Assembly (NCBI RefSeq): GCF_000499845.2
Contig: NC_023754.2
Span: forward strand, 6,588,477 to 6,652,476
Reading direction: 5' to 3'
Length of the DNA: 64,000 bases
Source: Phaseolus vulgaris
Taxonomy: Eukaryota > Streptophyta > Magnoliopsida > Fabales > Fabaceae
A program made the translations under genes and the position numbers. Shown here in pieces: positions 20,700 through 31,985 of this stretch (positions within the stretch are counted from its first letter, which is position 1; each line of letters starts with the position of its first letter). The notes beneath the pieces are model-generated. The model saw nothing but the letters and a program-made list of their open reading frames with translations, searched no databases and had not been told where the DNA came from.

Positions 20700-23600
20700 C
20701 TGCCCTTCAAGTCGCAACGTCAAAAAATGCTCCTTACCCAGTGCCTTCGTAAAAATATCTACGAGTTGTTATTGTGTCGGTACATATGAAGGACTGATTA
20801 TCCCGTCATGTAAGTTTTCTCGCACAATGTGCCAGTCTCTCTCAAAGTGTTTTATGTGTTCATGAAATATTGGGCTTGCTGCTACATGAAAGGCCGCTTG
20901 ATTGTCACATAAAGGTTGAGTTGGCAAGTTACATGACACCTTTAAGTCTTGCAACAACTATGACAACCAAACTATCTCCAAACAAGTATTGACCATCGTG
21001 CGGTATTCTGCTTCCGCAGATGACCTTGATACGTTTGTCTATTTTTTGACTTCCATGAGATAATAGAAGAACCAAGAAAAATGCAATACCTAGATACTGA
21101 TCTTCGAGTTGTCTGACAACATCTAGTCTAAGTCACAATAAGTTGTCAATGTCAGATTGTCCCGGTGATCCTTTGGTGTACTTTAGGACTCGAATTGCGG
21201 CATCCCAATGAGATTTCCGTGGAGCCTGTATATATTGACTTAGAGTTCAAATCGAAAACACTGTTAGACCGAGTAATCGTGAGGTATATCAGTCGTCCCA
21301 TTAGTCTCCTGTATTTGACTGGATCCTTTAATAACTTTCCATCCTTCGGTGTGAGTTTTAGATATTGCTCCATTGAAAATTTGTTTGGACGAGCACCTGT
21401 GAGTCCCATATCCTGCAAAATATTAAGCGCATATTTTTTTTTGTGACATGTAAGCACCATCTTTGGAATGGGAAAATTCAATCCCTAGAAAATATTTTAA
21501 GTCTCCAAGATCTTTAATGCGAAATCGTCGTAATGGATAGTCTTTAAAATGTTGCATTTCTATCAGATCATTTCCTATCAAAAGAATATCATCAACACAA
21601 ATCAAAAGGGCAGTAAATGATGACTTATCCCGTCTTGTGGATAAAGAGTAGTCCGTCTTGGACTGCTGAAATCCTACAGATTTAATCACATGAGAAAATG
21701 TTAAAAACCATATCTGGTATGCTTTTTTTGAGACCATAAAGGGATTTGTTGAGTTGACATACAATGTTCTCCCCCTGTCGACGATGCCCGGGCGACAAGT
21801 CCATGTAAATAATTTCATGTAATTTGCCATGTAAGAAGGCATTTGGCACGTTCAACTGGTGAATAAACCATTTTTTGGCTACTGCAATGGTGAGGAGACA
21901 CCTCAAAGTTGTTAATTTCGTTGTTGGTGAAAAAGTTTCGCAATAGTCAACACCTTCAATCTGAGTGTACCCCTTTGTGACAAGGCGCGCCTTATATCTA
22001 TCGACGCTGCCATCCAATTTGTACTTTATTTTATAGACCCATTTGCATCCGATGGGTTTCTGCTCGAAGAGTAATGGCGTCAAGGTCCACGTTTGATTAA
22101 ACTACAAGGCGGAAAGCTCTTCGTCCATTTCATTTTGCCAATTTGGATAAAGGATAGGTTGAGCATAAGTTTAAGGTTCTTTGGTGCCTGTGATGTTAGC
22201 AAGATATGCACTATATGTAAAATAAAATCGTGAAGTAGAAAGAAAATTATGCATAGGATACCTGGTTCCATTGGGATCCCGTTACGTAGTCTTGAAGCCA
22301 AGAAGGTGGGGTTGATGTGCGACTTGATCGTCGAACAGGAAGATTGGTTGGAGAAGGTTCGGTAATGGGTGTTGGACTTCCTGGTGTAGGAGAAGAAGAT
22401 TGGTCTGTTGGAGGTTTGTGTGCATTGTGACGAGTAGGAGAAGATGGTGGATCGAGTGAATGTTGGATAGGAGTGGGTAAGTCAATGTCAAAGTGGGCAA
22501 AATATCTTGTAATGGAGGTGAGGATTGCGTCTGAGACTGTTGGCAGAATGGGAAAACACTTTCATGGAAGGTGACATCCCGACTTGTAAAAACAGTGCTT
22601 GCATCTATATCAAATAATTTGTATCCTTTTTTATTGTGAGGATAACCAATGAAGATGCATTGTCGAGCGCGTGGATCAAATTTTTGCTTAGGTGAAACAA
22701 CAATTGCGTAACAGAGGCAACCAAAAGTTTTTAGGTGAGAAAGTGAAGGTGGCTCATTATATAGCAGCCCAAAAGGTGATTTATTTTTTAGTAAAGGTGA
22801 TGACAAACGATTAATGATATATGTGGCGGTTAAAATGCATTCCCCCTAAAATTCTAATGGTAAATAGGACTGAAATAGGAGGGTTCGTGCTGTGTTTAAA
22901 ATGTGTCTATATTTGCGTTCTACTACTCCATTTTGTTGATGAGTGTAGACGCAAGTGTGTTGACATTCAATACATTTTTTGAGAAAAAAATTACACATTG
23001 AAATAAATTCCAATCCGTTATCAATGCTGATGGTTTTAATAAATGCCTGAAATTGATTTTGTGCAAATGTAATGAATGATTATAAGAGATGTTGGGTTTC
23101 AGATTTGTGATTCATAAGAAATACCCAAGTACATCTAGTATAATCATCGATAATAGTGAGAAAAAAACATTTTCCAAAATGAGTTGGGGTTTTATGAGGA
23201 CCCCAAATGTCACAATGCAAGAGATTAAATGGAGGATGAGATTTTATTATGCTGAAAGGAAAGGGTACAAATACTACAATTATTATGAATGGAAATGAGA
23301 TTTTTATTGATAGGTAGTAATTAAGATGCAAGTTGTAAACATGCAGAAAAAGGATGTCTGAGGCGCTTGTGCCATAAATCATGGTCGGTTGAAATTTGAG
23401 ATGCGCGGGCTTGGTTTGGAAGAGGGGACATGTAGTATAAGCCTGCGTATTGTTTACTCGAGCTAATCATCCTCCCCGTAGCCAAGTCCTGCAAGACGCA
23501 ACCATGTGGAAAAAGAACGACACAACAATTTAGTGCATTGGTTATCTTACTAACGAAAATGTGATTTAAATTAAAAGAAGGAACACAAAGAACATCTTTG

Positions 23601-24030
23601 AGAGTGATATTATTATTGAATTTAATCATGTCCGTAGATGAGATGACCGCAGTTGAGCTTGTGGGCAGATTAATATTTGGAATAAATGATGATGAAGTGT
23701 GTGTGAAAAATTGTGAATCAGATGCAATGTGATTGGTTGCTCCGCTATAAAAAATCCATGGTTTCGTAAAAGCAATATTAATAGACAAGTTATGAGCAAA
23801 CAAACCTATAGTGTTTATAAACGCTTCACTTTTACCATTATTGTTGAGCGAGTAAACAACCTTTGCCAATTGCTCAATTTGCTCGACAGTGAAGCCTTGT
23901 ACAGGGTTTCCATCAGACTCGTTGTTGTCATGTGGTAATGAAGAGGAATTTTCCATGTTTGTCACCGATGAATAAGAGCTTTTGGGGTTATTTTTTATTC
24001 GTTGTTGTTGGCCATTGTGCCCATTGTAGT
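20700..24030 (-). pseudogene. copia pol (protease, integrase, RT, RNase H) of element J2
   Basis: On the minus strand from high to low coordinates. Protease: IFYSGATNHIASD near 23740, where the usual DSGA is YSGA, so the active-site Asp is lost. GAG-pre-integrase: LWHKRLRHP near 23370. Integrase: LLHCDIWGPH and IIDDYTRCTWVFL near 23100-23200, then YTHQQNGVVERK near 22940. The 'GYPHNKKGYKLFD' region lies near 22640. RT: GCKWVYKIKYKLDGS to KGYTQIEGVDYCETF (21950-22080) and ICVDDILLIGND (about 21560-21600). RNase H: LCDNQAAFHVAASP near 20880. The domain order is Ty1/copia. Many stops separate the frames. This is the more complete of the two copies. Confidence 0.85.
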
Positions 24031-24910
24031 TCCATGTCCCATTTTTTATGTGATACCTATCCTCCATGTGTCCTCTTTTATCACAGTATGTGCAATGAAA
24101 TTTCAAAGTACGACATTTGTTAATGGTATGACCTGGTTTGTTACATTGTTCACAAGTCTTACCTTTTGATTGCTTCCAATTGGTAGATTGACTATGCATT
24201 GATGTCGTGATTGAAAAATTCTCGCCAGGATCCGAATTCATTTGTTGTTGTGTCTCTTGCACAATTAGAGAGTGTGTCTGTCAGACATTTGGTAGAGGAT
24301 TCGTGACGAGAATATTAAACCTGATTGTTTTGAACGAATCATTCAACCTCATGAGGAATTGCATCAATTATCTTCTTCCTTCTTGATTTGATGCTCATTT
24401 GTCTGATTACAAACTATGGGTGAACGATATAGCTCGAGGTCATCCCACAACGCTTTAAGTTTGATGTAGTATGAAGCCACTAACATCGTACCTTGGAACA
24501 TGGTTGTTATTGCCTTATGAATTTGAAAAATAGCTGGCGCATTCTTCTGTCCAAACTGGTCGTGGAGATCTTCCCAAACTTGATGGGCGGTCTTCGCGTG
24601 AATACCCCTGCAGCTATCTCTACCTCAATGGAGTGACTTAACCATGAAAGAATCATGGAATTACATTGATTCCATAGTTCAAATTGAGATGGGTCTTTTT
24701 CTCGTGATGGCATTTCTAGGTGTCGTGAGTTTCTTCTTCACCATGAGTGCGTGTACCATTGCTCTCTTCGAGGATTGATAATTGGTGTCGTTCAATTTGG
24801 ACGACACCAACATGTGTCCGCGTTGGTCTGAATGATAAACATAGTAGGGATTGGTTGGGTCCGTGGCAGCCAGTTTGGCGGCGTTACTAGTGACTTCTTT
24901 GCCAACCGGT
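24031..24910 (-). pseudogene. copia gag of element J2
   Basis: Two zinc knuckles sit in the 24030-24160 part (CEQCNKPGHTINKC and CTYCDKRGHMEDR, the second lacking its last Cys). The gag core (SMILSWLSHSIEVEIA, then the VWEDLHDQF-like region) lies at 24300-24720. The N-terminal stretch reaches about 24830. Frameshifts occur near 24260 and 24600. The 5' LTR is gone, because an unrelated SIRE-type LTR fragment starts at about 24911. Confidence 0.75.
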
Positions 24911-25065
24911 TGATTTTTTGGAAATCTAATAAAACAAATTTGTTTCTTGACTAATTGGGTTTCTTTCTCTTTGATTCTTCATTGTCTTTCTCGATACCTT
25001 CAATATTTGCAAAATTCTTTTATAAACAATTCACCCCCTCTTGTTTAAGGCCTACAATTCTAACA
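24911..25065 (+). mobile_element. Right end of a SIRE-type LTR (K3)
   Basis: About 155 bp ends in caattcaccccctcttgttt...attctaaca, the LTR end signature shared with 2611, 3025 and (inverted) 13427 and 14584. It has no partner and no target duplication and separates J2 from the Tat derivative D. Confidence 0.65.
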
Positions 25066-25932
25066 GAAGTTTCCCCAGAAGATGGAGTAGAACCTAGGGT
25101 CACGAAAAAAAGCCTGGTGCGAGTTCCACAAGGCATTCTGGCATAACATGGATCGATGCATAGCCTTGGGCCACCAATTGGTTGACCTAGTCAAGGATGG
25201 GTTCTTAAAGGAGTATCTCATGGACAACCGGAAGGATCACAAGGTGAAGTTGTCCTCAAGGAGCGGGTACATGAGACACTGATCCACGGGGAGTTAAATA
25301 CGATCTCTGGAGGATTTTCTGGAGGAGGAAGCTCGACTACCAAGCGTAAGTGGTGTGCCCGGGTAGTGATGTCTTTGGAGACGAGAATACATGATCGTGC
25401 TCAGGAGCCCGCCTTATGTTTCACAGGGGTTGATCTAGAGGACGTGGTTTCTCATGAGCATGATTCGGTGGTAATATCAGTTGTCACTATGGAGCGAAAG
25501 GTGCACAGAGTTTTGATCGACCAGGGAAGCTCGGCTGACGTGATGTTTTGGGAGACCTTCGACAATTTGTAGTTATCCCCTGACCAGTTGAGGCCATACG
25601 ATGGGTGTTTCGTCAGCTTTGCTGGAAATCAGGTAGAGGTACAAGGGTATGTTGAGTTGAGGACAACCTTTGTTGATGAAAACGTGACCAGGACCATCAC
25701 CATCGGGTATATTGTTTATAACGTGCCTTCTGCTTATAACTTTCTTATAGGTCAGCCCTTCCTGAATAGATTGGGAGTAGTAGCCTCGACTACTCACATG
25801 AGGATGAGGGTGCCTTCAGAGGAGGGAGGAGTAATCACCATAAAGGACAATCAGAAAGCGGCCAGAAAGTGCTACGAGAGTAGTCTGAAGAATGGAAGGA
25901 AGACTTACACAATCACGTGGTCGAAGTGCTAG
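25066..25932 (+). pseudogene. gag end and protease of Tat derivative D, joined to integrase tail
   Basis: The plus strand begins inside gag (RVPQGILA, ALGHQLVDLVKDGFL in a shifted frame). Next is FSGGGSST, then a protease with HRVLIDQGSSADVMFW (about 25505-25552), a stop after TFDNL at 25570, LSPDQLRPY, ELRTTF and NFLIGQPFLNRLG (about 25738-25775). It resembles the intact protease of element C closely (QGSSADVMFW, LSPDQLRPY, GRPTLNRLG). After KCYESSLKN the sequence passes within a few codons into the integrase C-terminal tail. RT, RNase H and the integrase core are absent. Confidence 0.8.
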
Positions 25933-26036
25933 GGAATGGAGCATATAGACTAGAGACCCTGGAGGGGGAAGCCATTCCTTGAGCGTGGAACGTGGCAAAC
26001 CTCAAGTTGTATTTCAGCAGAGATATCCTTGCATAA
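25895..26036 (+). pseudogene. Integrase C-terminal tail of Tat derivative D
   Basis: In the frame after the joint it reads VVEVLGNGAYRLETLEGEAIP, a stop, then WNVANLKLYFS. This equals the end of integrase in element C (ENGAYRLETLEGGAIPRTWN). The piece directly follows the protease, which shows an internal deletion of the whole polymerase block. Confidence 0.8.
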
Positions 26037-26164
26037 TGCTTTCTTTTTTAACAATGTGATGGTTAAGGTCATGCTCTTTTCCCCTTGAATGGGTTTTTTT
26101 AATGAGGTCACCTAATGTTTAATTTGTTCTTGGAAGATGTTGCATTTAGTTTTGTTGATCTACT

Positions 26165-26770
26165 TGAATTAGCACACGATAAGTAGACCTAGCTCGACAA
26201 AAGTATGTATGCCCGAGCGTAGACGCCCTGTGGGATTAATTTTTTTTGTTGATTTACTTAAGCTTGTGTAAGTCGACCTACCTCGGTATAAGTGTGAATA
26301 CCCGAGTATAGGCACCATGGGGAATTGATTTGGTTTACTTAAGCACAAATAAGTCGACCTGCCTCGGTAAAAGTACGTATACCGGAGTATAGGCACTCAA
26401 TGGGATTAATTTGCTTGTTGAGTTAATCGAGTATGGGCAGGTAAGACGACCTAGCTCGGTGTTAGTATGACCACCCGAGTATGGTGCCCTGCGTATAAAA
26501 TGATTACCTAGTGGAAGGTAAGACAACCTACCTCGGTGTCAGTACGACAACTCGAGTATAGGTGCCTTATGGGTAAAGCTGTTGTAGATAAAGTACTTGG
26601 CATGGTAAGACAACCTAGCTCGATCTCAGTACGACTACTTGAGTACGGGCGCTTTGCAGTTTAATTTGTTATGGTTAACCTGTTTGATTTGAGGCAAGGT
26701 AAGACGACCTAACTCGGCGTAAGAACGAGTTATAGGCGCTTTACAAGTAGATGTCATGGTTAAGTGGTTT
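26165..26770 (+). repeat. Seven degenerate tandem repeats of 80-96 bp in the 3' region of D
   Basis: Each unit carries gacctacctcgg (variants), then an a/g-rich 'agtacgactacccgagtat' and a 'ggcgcctt..ggg' part. The gacct words lie at about 26188, 26275, 26355, 26445, 26527, 26611 and 26707. No coding frame is shared. Such minisatellite-like tracts before the 3' LTR also occur in elements A and C. Confidence 0.8.
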
Positions 26771-27072
26771 CGGTGCCTTCTCTGTCGGGCTATCTCGATG
26801 AGTGAATGATCATATGATCAACCGAGTAGGCACTCTGGGAAACAAAACTTGGTAAGATAAAGATTTATGGCCCCGGGTCAAGTTTGCGAGATACACCTAT
26901 GCAAGTCGAGAGTGAGCATGGGTTTGCCTTAGCTAGGTGTGTGTGTGATTCGTCAAAAGGCTAGTCGAGGTTTACTGAGTTATCACCTACCCACTAAAGG
27001 AAACATCGCATTAGCCGCCAAAACGCTAGAGAGCCTCTTCGCCCAGTCAAGCTTAGTTTGAGCCCGGGGGCT

Positions 27073-27810
27073 TGGGTACCGTGCAGGAGAGCTCATCATC
27101 TTAGCCCAAGTATTTAGGGGGGGTCAACTCAGTATTTGGGCCCAAGAGGTGGGTCGTGAGCTCGACCCAGATGTTGGTAAGCCTAGAAAAGGTAATTAAG
27201 ATAAAAGATAAAGAGATATTTTATCTGTTGTGATATAATTGTTATTGTTTAAATCTGTTATCATATTATTCTAAAAATGAAAGATATAATTGTTATTGTT
27301 TAAATCTATTATCATATTATTCTGAAGATAAAAAGATATTTTATCTCTTGTGATAATATGCAAGTTAGTTATATATTAATTAATACATGTTAGTTACATA
27401 TTAATTAATAGTTATTGAGAATAAAAGATGAACACCCAAGAATAATGGTGTACATGTTAAACAAAATGTTTTCCTACTGTTAGCACCTAAAGATAAGTGG
27501 TGTCAGTTAGCATGTGGTTTTTCTGTTATGGTTAAATGCTCTTCTGTTGAGATTACATTCTTGTTAGAGAAAGTTGTTGACGGGATATCTATAAAAGGGG
27601 CTTGAGACCCCCGGTAAAGGTACGTTGTTTCTGAATACTAAGACTAAAACTGATTTGATATCTCTAGTGCTCTCACTGAGTTTATCACGAAGTGTAATCA
27701 ACAGGTAGAGCCCACTATGTCCAATGGAGCCGAGTTTCAGACTTGCCAGAGAAGACAAATCAGAAGCAGAGCTCTCCATCCAGTCCACCCGAGGTTAACC
27801 GGTGAGAACA
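27073..27810 (+). mobile_element. 3' LTR of Tat derivative D
   Basis: A G-rich polypurine tract (cccgggggctt) lies just before TGGGTACC. The LTR ends GTGAGAACA. It is homologous to the LTR at 63023-63776 (tataaaagggg(c) TATA region near 27590, tgtaatcaacaggtag, ccggtgagaaca). A 51-bp tandem duplication (gatataattgttattg...) lies at 27232-27333. The flanking sequence at 27811 on is AT-rich and unrelated. No partner 5' LTR is present. Confidence 0.7.
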
Positions 27811-28964
27811 ATTTTATCTTGGACATTCAACCATTTCATAATTTTTTTAGTATTTACTAAATAATCAATTATTCTTATAATTGGTTGGAAACTGTTTTTC
27901 TTTTTTCTTTTTAAAAACTGATATTTTGTAATTTTGTAAGCAGTTACCAATTCTAAATTTTGAATTATGAAAAAATTGGGGAGCAGTGTTGAATTTGATT
28001 CTTGATTCACCGAGTAGTTTTGAAAGAGTCATATTTTTATCATCTCTCCCAACATAAAAAAGTAAGCCATACTCAATCCTCCTTTTCAGTTATTTAACCA
28101 AATATTTTCCTTCAAACCCCATTCTTCTCTCTTTCTTCTTCAATGGTTCAGAAAAACCACTTACGCCATCCAAGAACATCTCTCCGCTACATCATTAAAC
28201 CTGTAACTTTCTCAATTCACGTTGGATATAAGAAGTGAACCCTTTTCCCCAAAAGTGTAACTATGTGTAATAATGCAGGAAAGAAGAAGAAGAAGAAAGT
28301 TTCACACTTTCAACAAAAAGAACTCTTTCATTCTTCTTAGGTGTGCACATTCTCTTCTTCACTTTACCCAACTTCTTTGTTACACTTTTTATGATTTTAT
28401 ATTATTTATCCTTATATTTATCCGTCTCTCATTTATCATCTATTTTCTCTGCAAATTTGTTCTTTTCTTTGCAAATTTGTTCTTTCGTATCTTCGTGCAT
28501 TTTTTCCCTCTCTTCTTCATTCTCCCTAGGTGTGTTTTCGTGTCAATATTATTTGAGTACACATCTGAATATTTTGTGTAATTTTTTTGTTTTTGATCTA
28601 TTCTCTTTCATTCTCTTTGAACTTTTACTCAATTTTTTTACAGAGAGAATGAGAGAGAGAAAATCTAGAGCGAGAGAGAAAACAATGAAGATCACACAAC
28701 GTTCTTAGTGCTTACAATCCCATGATTCTCGTGAACGCTTCCGATAATGAAGATCACTTCGGCTACTTCCAACACCACATCATTAAAGAGTTCATCATCT
28801 TTGTCGATCATATCATTGCCAAACACACTCCTCAAGGCCAACATTAATATAACAAAAGTTATTTTATTGCACTCATATAACTATCTGATTCAATTTTTCA
28901 ACCTAAATGCCAAAATTATATTATTCTTTATACATTCTGTTTGTCCTTTATTACAAATATAAGA
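27811..28964. other. AT- and pyrimidine-rich DNA without recognised gene
   Basis: Short open frames exist on both strands (for example 28343-28708 and 28747-28962), but they are low-complexity Phe/Ser/Leu-rich and show no domain. The 28080-28340 part looks like an untranslated leader (ctctctttcttcttc). Nothing can be assigned. Confidence 0.5.
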
Positions 28965-29292
28965 AGAGGCGTATAACAAATAGTATCAAAAAATTTTGTC
29001 TCAACGAAGCATACGTAGAGATATCGATAACACATAGAGAGTTAATGGTATTTCATAACTAATTGATTGAGCAACTGCTTATAGACCACCCAAAAATGAG
29101 TATTTATTATTTGACCCATATCCTGACATAAAAAGTCCAACGAGGGCAATACTCGAAATAGCAATCCATAAAAAACACCAATATTCAGATCAGATAAAAC
29201 AAAGTTATAACCAAAAGGAATTACTGAATAACTTAATATAATGGATATGATAGATATAAATGGTTCAAAACTAAATAAACAAATATCACCTA
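28965..29292 (-). pseudogene. ndhA: Nuclear copy of chloroplast ndhA, exon 1 end plus start of its intron
   Basis: On the minus strand the sequence reads [42 protein letters not shown] (frameshifted) and [15 protein letters not shown] ISYEIPL (frameshifted). Then comes ttatcgatatctctac, the known 3' end of ndhA exon 1. It is followed by gtatgcttcgttgagac, resembling the gtgcg start of the plastid group II intron. NdhA is a membrane subunit of the plastid NDH complex. Here it is a broken insert of plastid DNA in the nucleus, with several indels, so not recent. Confidence 0.8.
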
Positions 29293-31440
29293 CACGAAGG
29301 TTCTTTTCCCTTAAATTTCGTTTCTTAGGGTTTCTTTCTTTTACTTTTCCCTCTTTGATTATAATAGAAATCGTATTTTTATTTGTATAGAATATAACTG
29401 TGTTTTTTTTTTTGCAGTGATTTATTTTATTTCCTGGAGGGTTCGATTTTTATTTTTTTTCGAATTGTGAATGATTGAAAACTTATATTTTTTTCCAGAG
29501 TATAAGGCGTACTACAATAGAAATGGTCTTTATTTATTTTTATTGAGAAAGAATAAATTAAAAGGGACACTTTAGGGGTGTCCCAATCCTTGTAAACCAA
29601 CATCCACATGAAGATCAAAGGCAACCCAAACAACGATTACAATCATGAATAGAATCGAGTTGCTATAAATGCTGCAGAATTAAGCATTACAGCTGCATAA
29701 TTCCCTGGAAAAAACGTGGATGGTAGTATTCATGTAGGGAAGCTATTCCTCTAGTTGCACTAGCAACAACCTTGATTCTGGTAGGCCTATCCATAATTGG
29801 TCTATTTTTACTGTGGAGATCGTTACTAAGAAAATAGACTTTCATGCAACTTATGGCAACACCAACTCCAATGAACCAGCACTGGATCAAGTCACTGATT
29901 GACGAGTGCTTGACAAGTTTGATGCTTCACAACCTCAACATCAAACTCCAGCTGGTACATTACGACCCTTCTAAATGTTGTCCAATTGCTGGGTGTTCTT
30001 CGTCCCCTGTGATCAACACCTATTCACCCTTGCATAGAGGATTGTACAACTTCTGCATATGGTGTGACTAGACTGCTGCTCACTCTACATAATTATGTAG
30101 TAACTTATCACCCTAGACCTCATTCCCTCTACTTATTTCACTTTGCCCTTTTGTGTTCATATGCATACTTTACAAATGTTCCATACTTATCTGCATCAGA
30201 GTAATCTTCACGAGCCTAACCTTCCAAACCTTCACTACATAGGTTTAAATGCAGCAGCTGAATTCACACCTCTGCAATAATCTGCATCCACAAATGCAGA
30301 CTGCATACGTAGAAATTGTCTTTGCGTGTTGGGATTTATGGATGAGACATGGTAATTATGATAATTATGTTGAGGATCTTATAATTGTGTGTGTTTTATT
30401 TATTTAATCTGTGGAGATTCTCCACTGTGAGAATGCATGTGATGAGTCATGGAGAACTGTAGAGGAAGACTGTAACCAAAATAGAGAAGGAAGATGTGCT
30501 CTTCCTTTTTCTCCCTACAAATATTGCTAACAAAATCAATTCACCGTGTTTTTGATGTTGATGAAAGTAGTAAAGTGGTGGTAGCACTTCTCATCACTCA
30601 ATAAAAAGTATAAACAATTTTTTTTATAAGAGTAATTTTAAGATATACATAAATGTATATTTATTTTCCAATTATACTTTCAGATATACATGAGTAAGTA
30701 AGATTATTTTTAGTGAGGTATCAATAGCTATTTTTATAAAATATTGTTGGAGAATTATAAAATACTGTTGGAGGATTGTTGAAAAAACACACCATCTCAT
30801 CAAAGGGTTGATAAAATATTATTAACAGACAATTAACTTAATTAGCTTAATTTTCATAATTAAATATTTCTTAATTTATGTATAAAAAATTCAAGCAACC
30901 AAACAATAAGATCAAAGGAAGCATGGTAGATTGAAAGGAAAAAAAAGTAATAAATAATATGATAGGATAAAAAGAGAAAAAAATTCAGTAAATAAATTTA
31001 TAAAATAAAGGGATACTTTATGTTTCTAAATAAGATTTTCAATTTTTAAAATTTAAAATTTAAAATTATTAATTATTCTTTTAAAATGGGTAATTTTTTT
31101 AGTCTTTGTATTTTCTTTTAAATCTTTGTTCAAAATTTATAAACATTGATTAATAGTTGGATCGAGAAAGGAAAAATAAAAGAAACATGTAAAAAAAATA
31201 GTAAAGTGAAATTGTTTTAATTTAGAATAAAAAAGTAAAAATTTAAAAAATAAATATATTTATGTGTAAGGAATATTTTCATTTATTTTTATTTTCATGG
31301 AATTAATTTAACTATTAAGTTTATGATAATAAAAATATGTTAGTATTAATTATATAATTAATTATGGTTATAAATATTTATGACATAATAAAATATAATG
31401 GATTAAACATATTCAAGAATTAAACATAAAACAACAGAAA
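29293..31440. other. AT-rich stretch with little identifiable content
   Basis: Around 29690-29800 the minus strand reads TRIKVVASATRGIASLHEYYHPR, which resembles the catalytic-loop approach of plant receptor-like kinases. It stops before the HRD motif, so at most it is a small gene scrap. 29844-30071 has an open frame without a recognised domain. 30600-31440 is A/T-dominated. No RNA gene or complete ORF was seen. Confidence 0.4.
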
Positions 31441-31507
31441 GTCCAGGTCTCCCATTTGTGTTTGTTAGAAAACAATTTCATGTGAAATTAAGTTTTCCCA
31501 TTACTAT

Positions 31508-31888
31508 CACTACAAGAAAATCATGAAATACAAATCAATTTTTAGAAACAAAAAATAATTAGTTGTTATAGTGACTAAATTAGAGACCATTTTAAATACT
31601 AAAAATATTTTGGTTTCTAAATTAGTTTATATTATTGTTAAATGGTTTCTAAATTGGTATCTAATTAGCAACTAAGGTTTTTGCTACCAAATTTAGAAAC
31701 TAAATAATTAGTAGTTAAAACCTTGGTAGCTAATTAGATACCAATTTAGAAACCATTTAACAATAATAGAAACTAATTTAGAAAGTATTTTTTTTTAGTT
31801 TCTAAAATGGTCTCTAATTTAGTTATTATAACAACTAATTATTTTTTGTATCTAAAATTGGTTTCTATTTCATGTTTTTCTTGTAGTG
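31508..31888. mobile_element. CACTA-type MITE with long inverted repeats
   Basis: The 381-bp element starts CACTACAAGAAAATC and ends TTTTTCTTGTAGTG with a 3-bp target duplication, tat (31505-31507 and 31889-31891). The two halves are nearly complementary over most of their length (agaaaccatttaac against gttaaatggtttct), so a transcript would fold into one long hairpin. No coding capacity. CACTA ends and a 3-bp TSD place it in the CACTA superfamily. Confidence 0.93.
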
Positions 31889-31985
31889 TATAAAATAAAT
31901 CATAGGGGAAAACTATACCTAATGTAGGAATTTACTTTCTACGACACATTTCTTGTAGTGTATAAAATAAATCATAGGGGAAAAT
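31880..31985 (+). repeat. Direct repeat copying the MITE right end and its flank
   Basis: The sequence cttgtagtgtataaaataaatcatagggga at 31880 recurs at 31952, 72 bp further. The second copy replaces the part of the helicase that should encode the residues before GQLYVALSR. Because it contains the last 9 bases of the MITE plus the target duplication, it arose after the MITE inserted. Confidence 0.88.

Noticed and set aside
13427..25065. TGTTAGAAT at 13427 and ATTCTAACA at 25065 considered as terminal inverted repeats of one 11.6-kb element
   Set aside because: Each is the end of a separate SIRE-type LTR in opposite orientation. K1 has its own second end and target duplication at 14491.
28273..28708. 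Overlapping 102- and 121-residue frames rich in Phe, Leu and Ser
   Set aside because: They are products of a pyrimidine-rich tract, with low complexity, no start context and no domain. Both frames are equally 'good', which argues against coding.
29687..29890. Minus-strand reading resembling a receptor-like kinase (RIKVVASATRGIASLHEYYHPR)
   Set aside because: Only about 25 residues match, no HRD, DFG or other kinase motif follows, and there is no open frame. It was not annotated as a gene, only mentioned.
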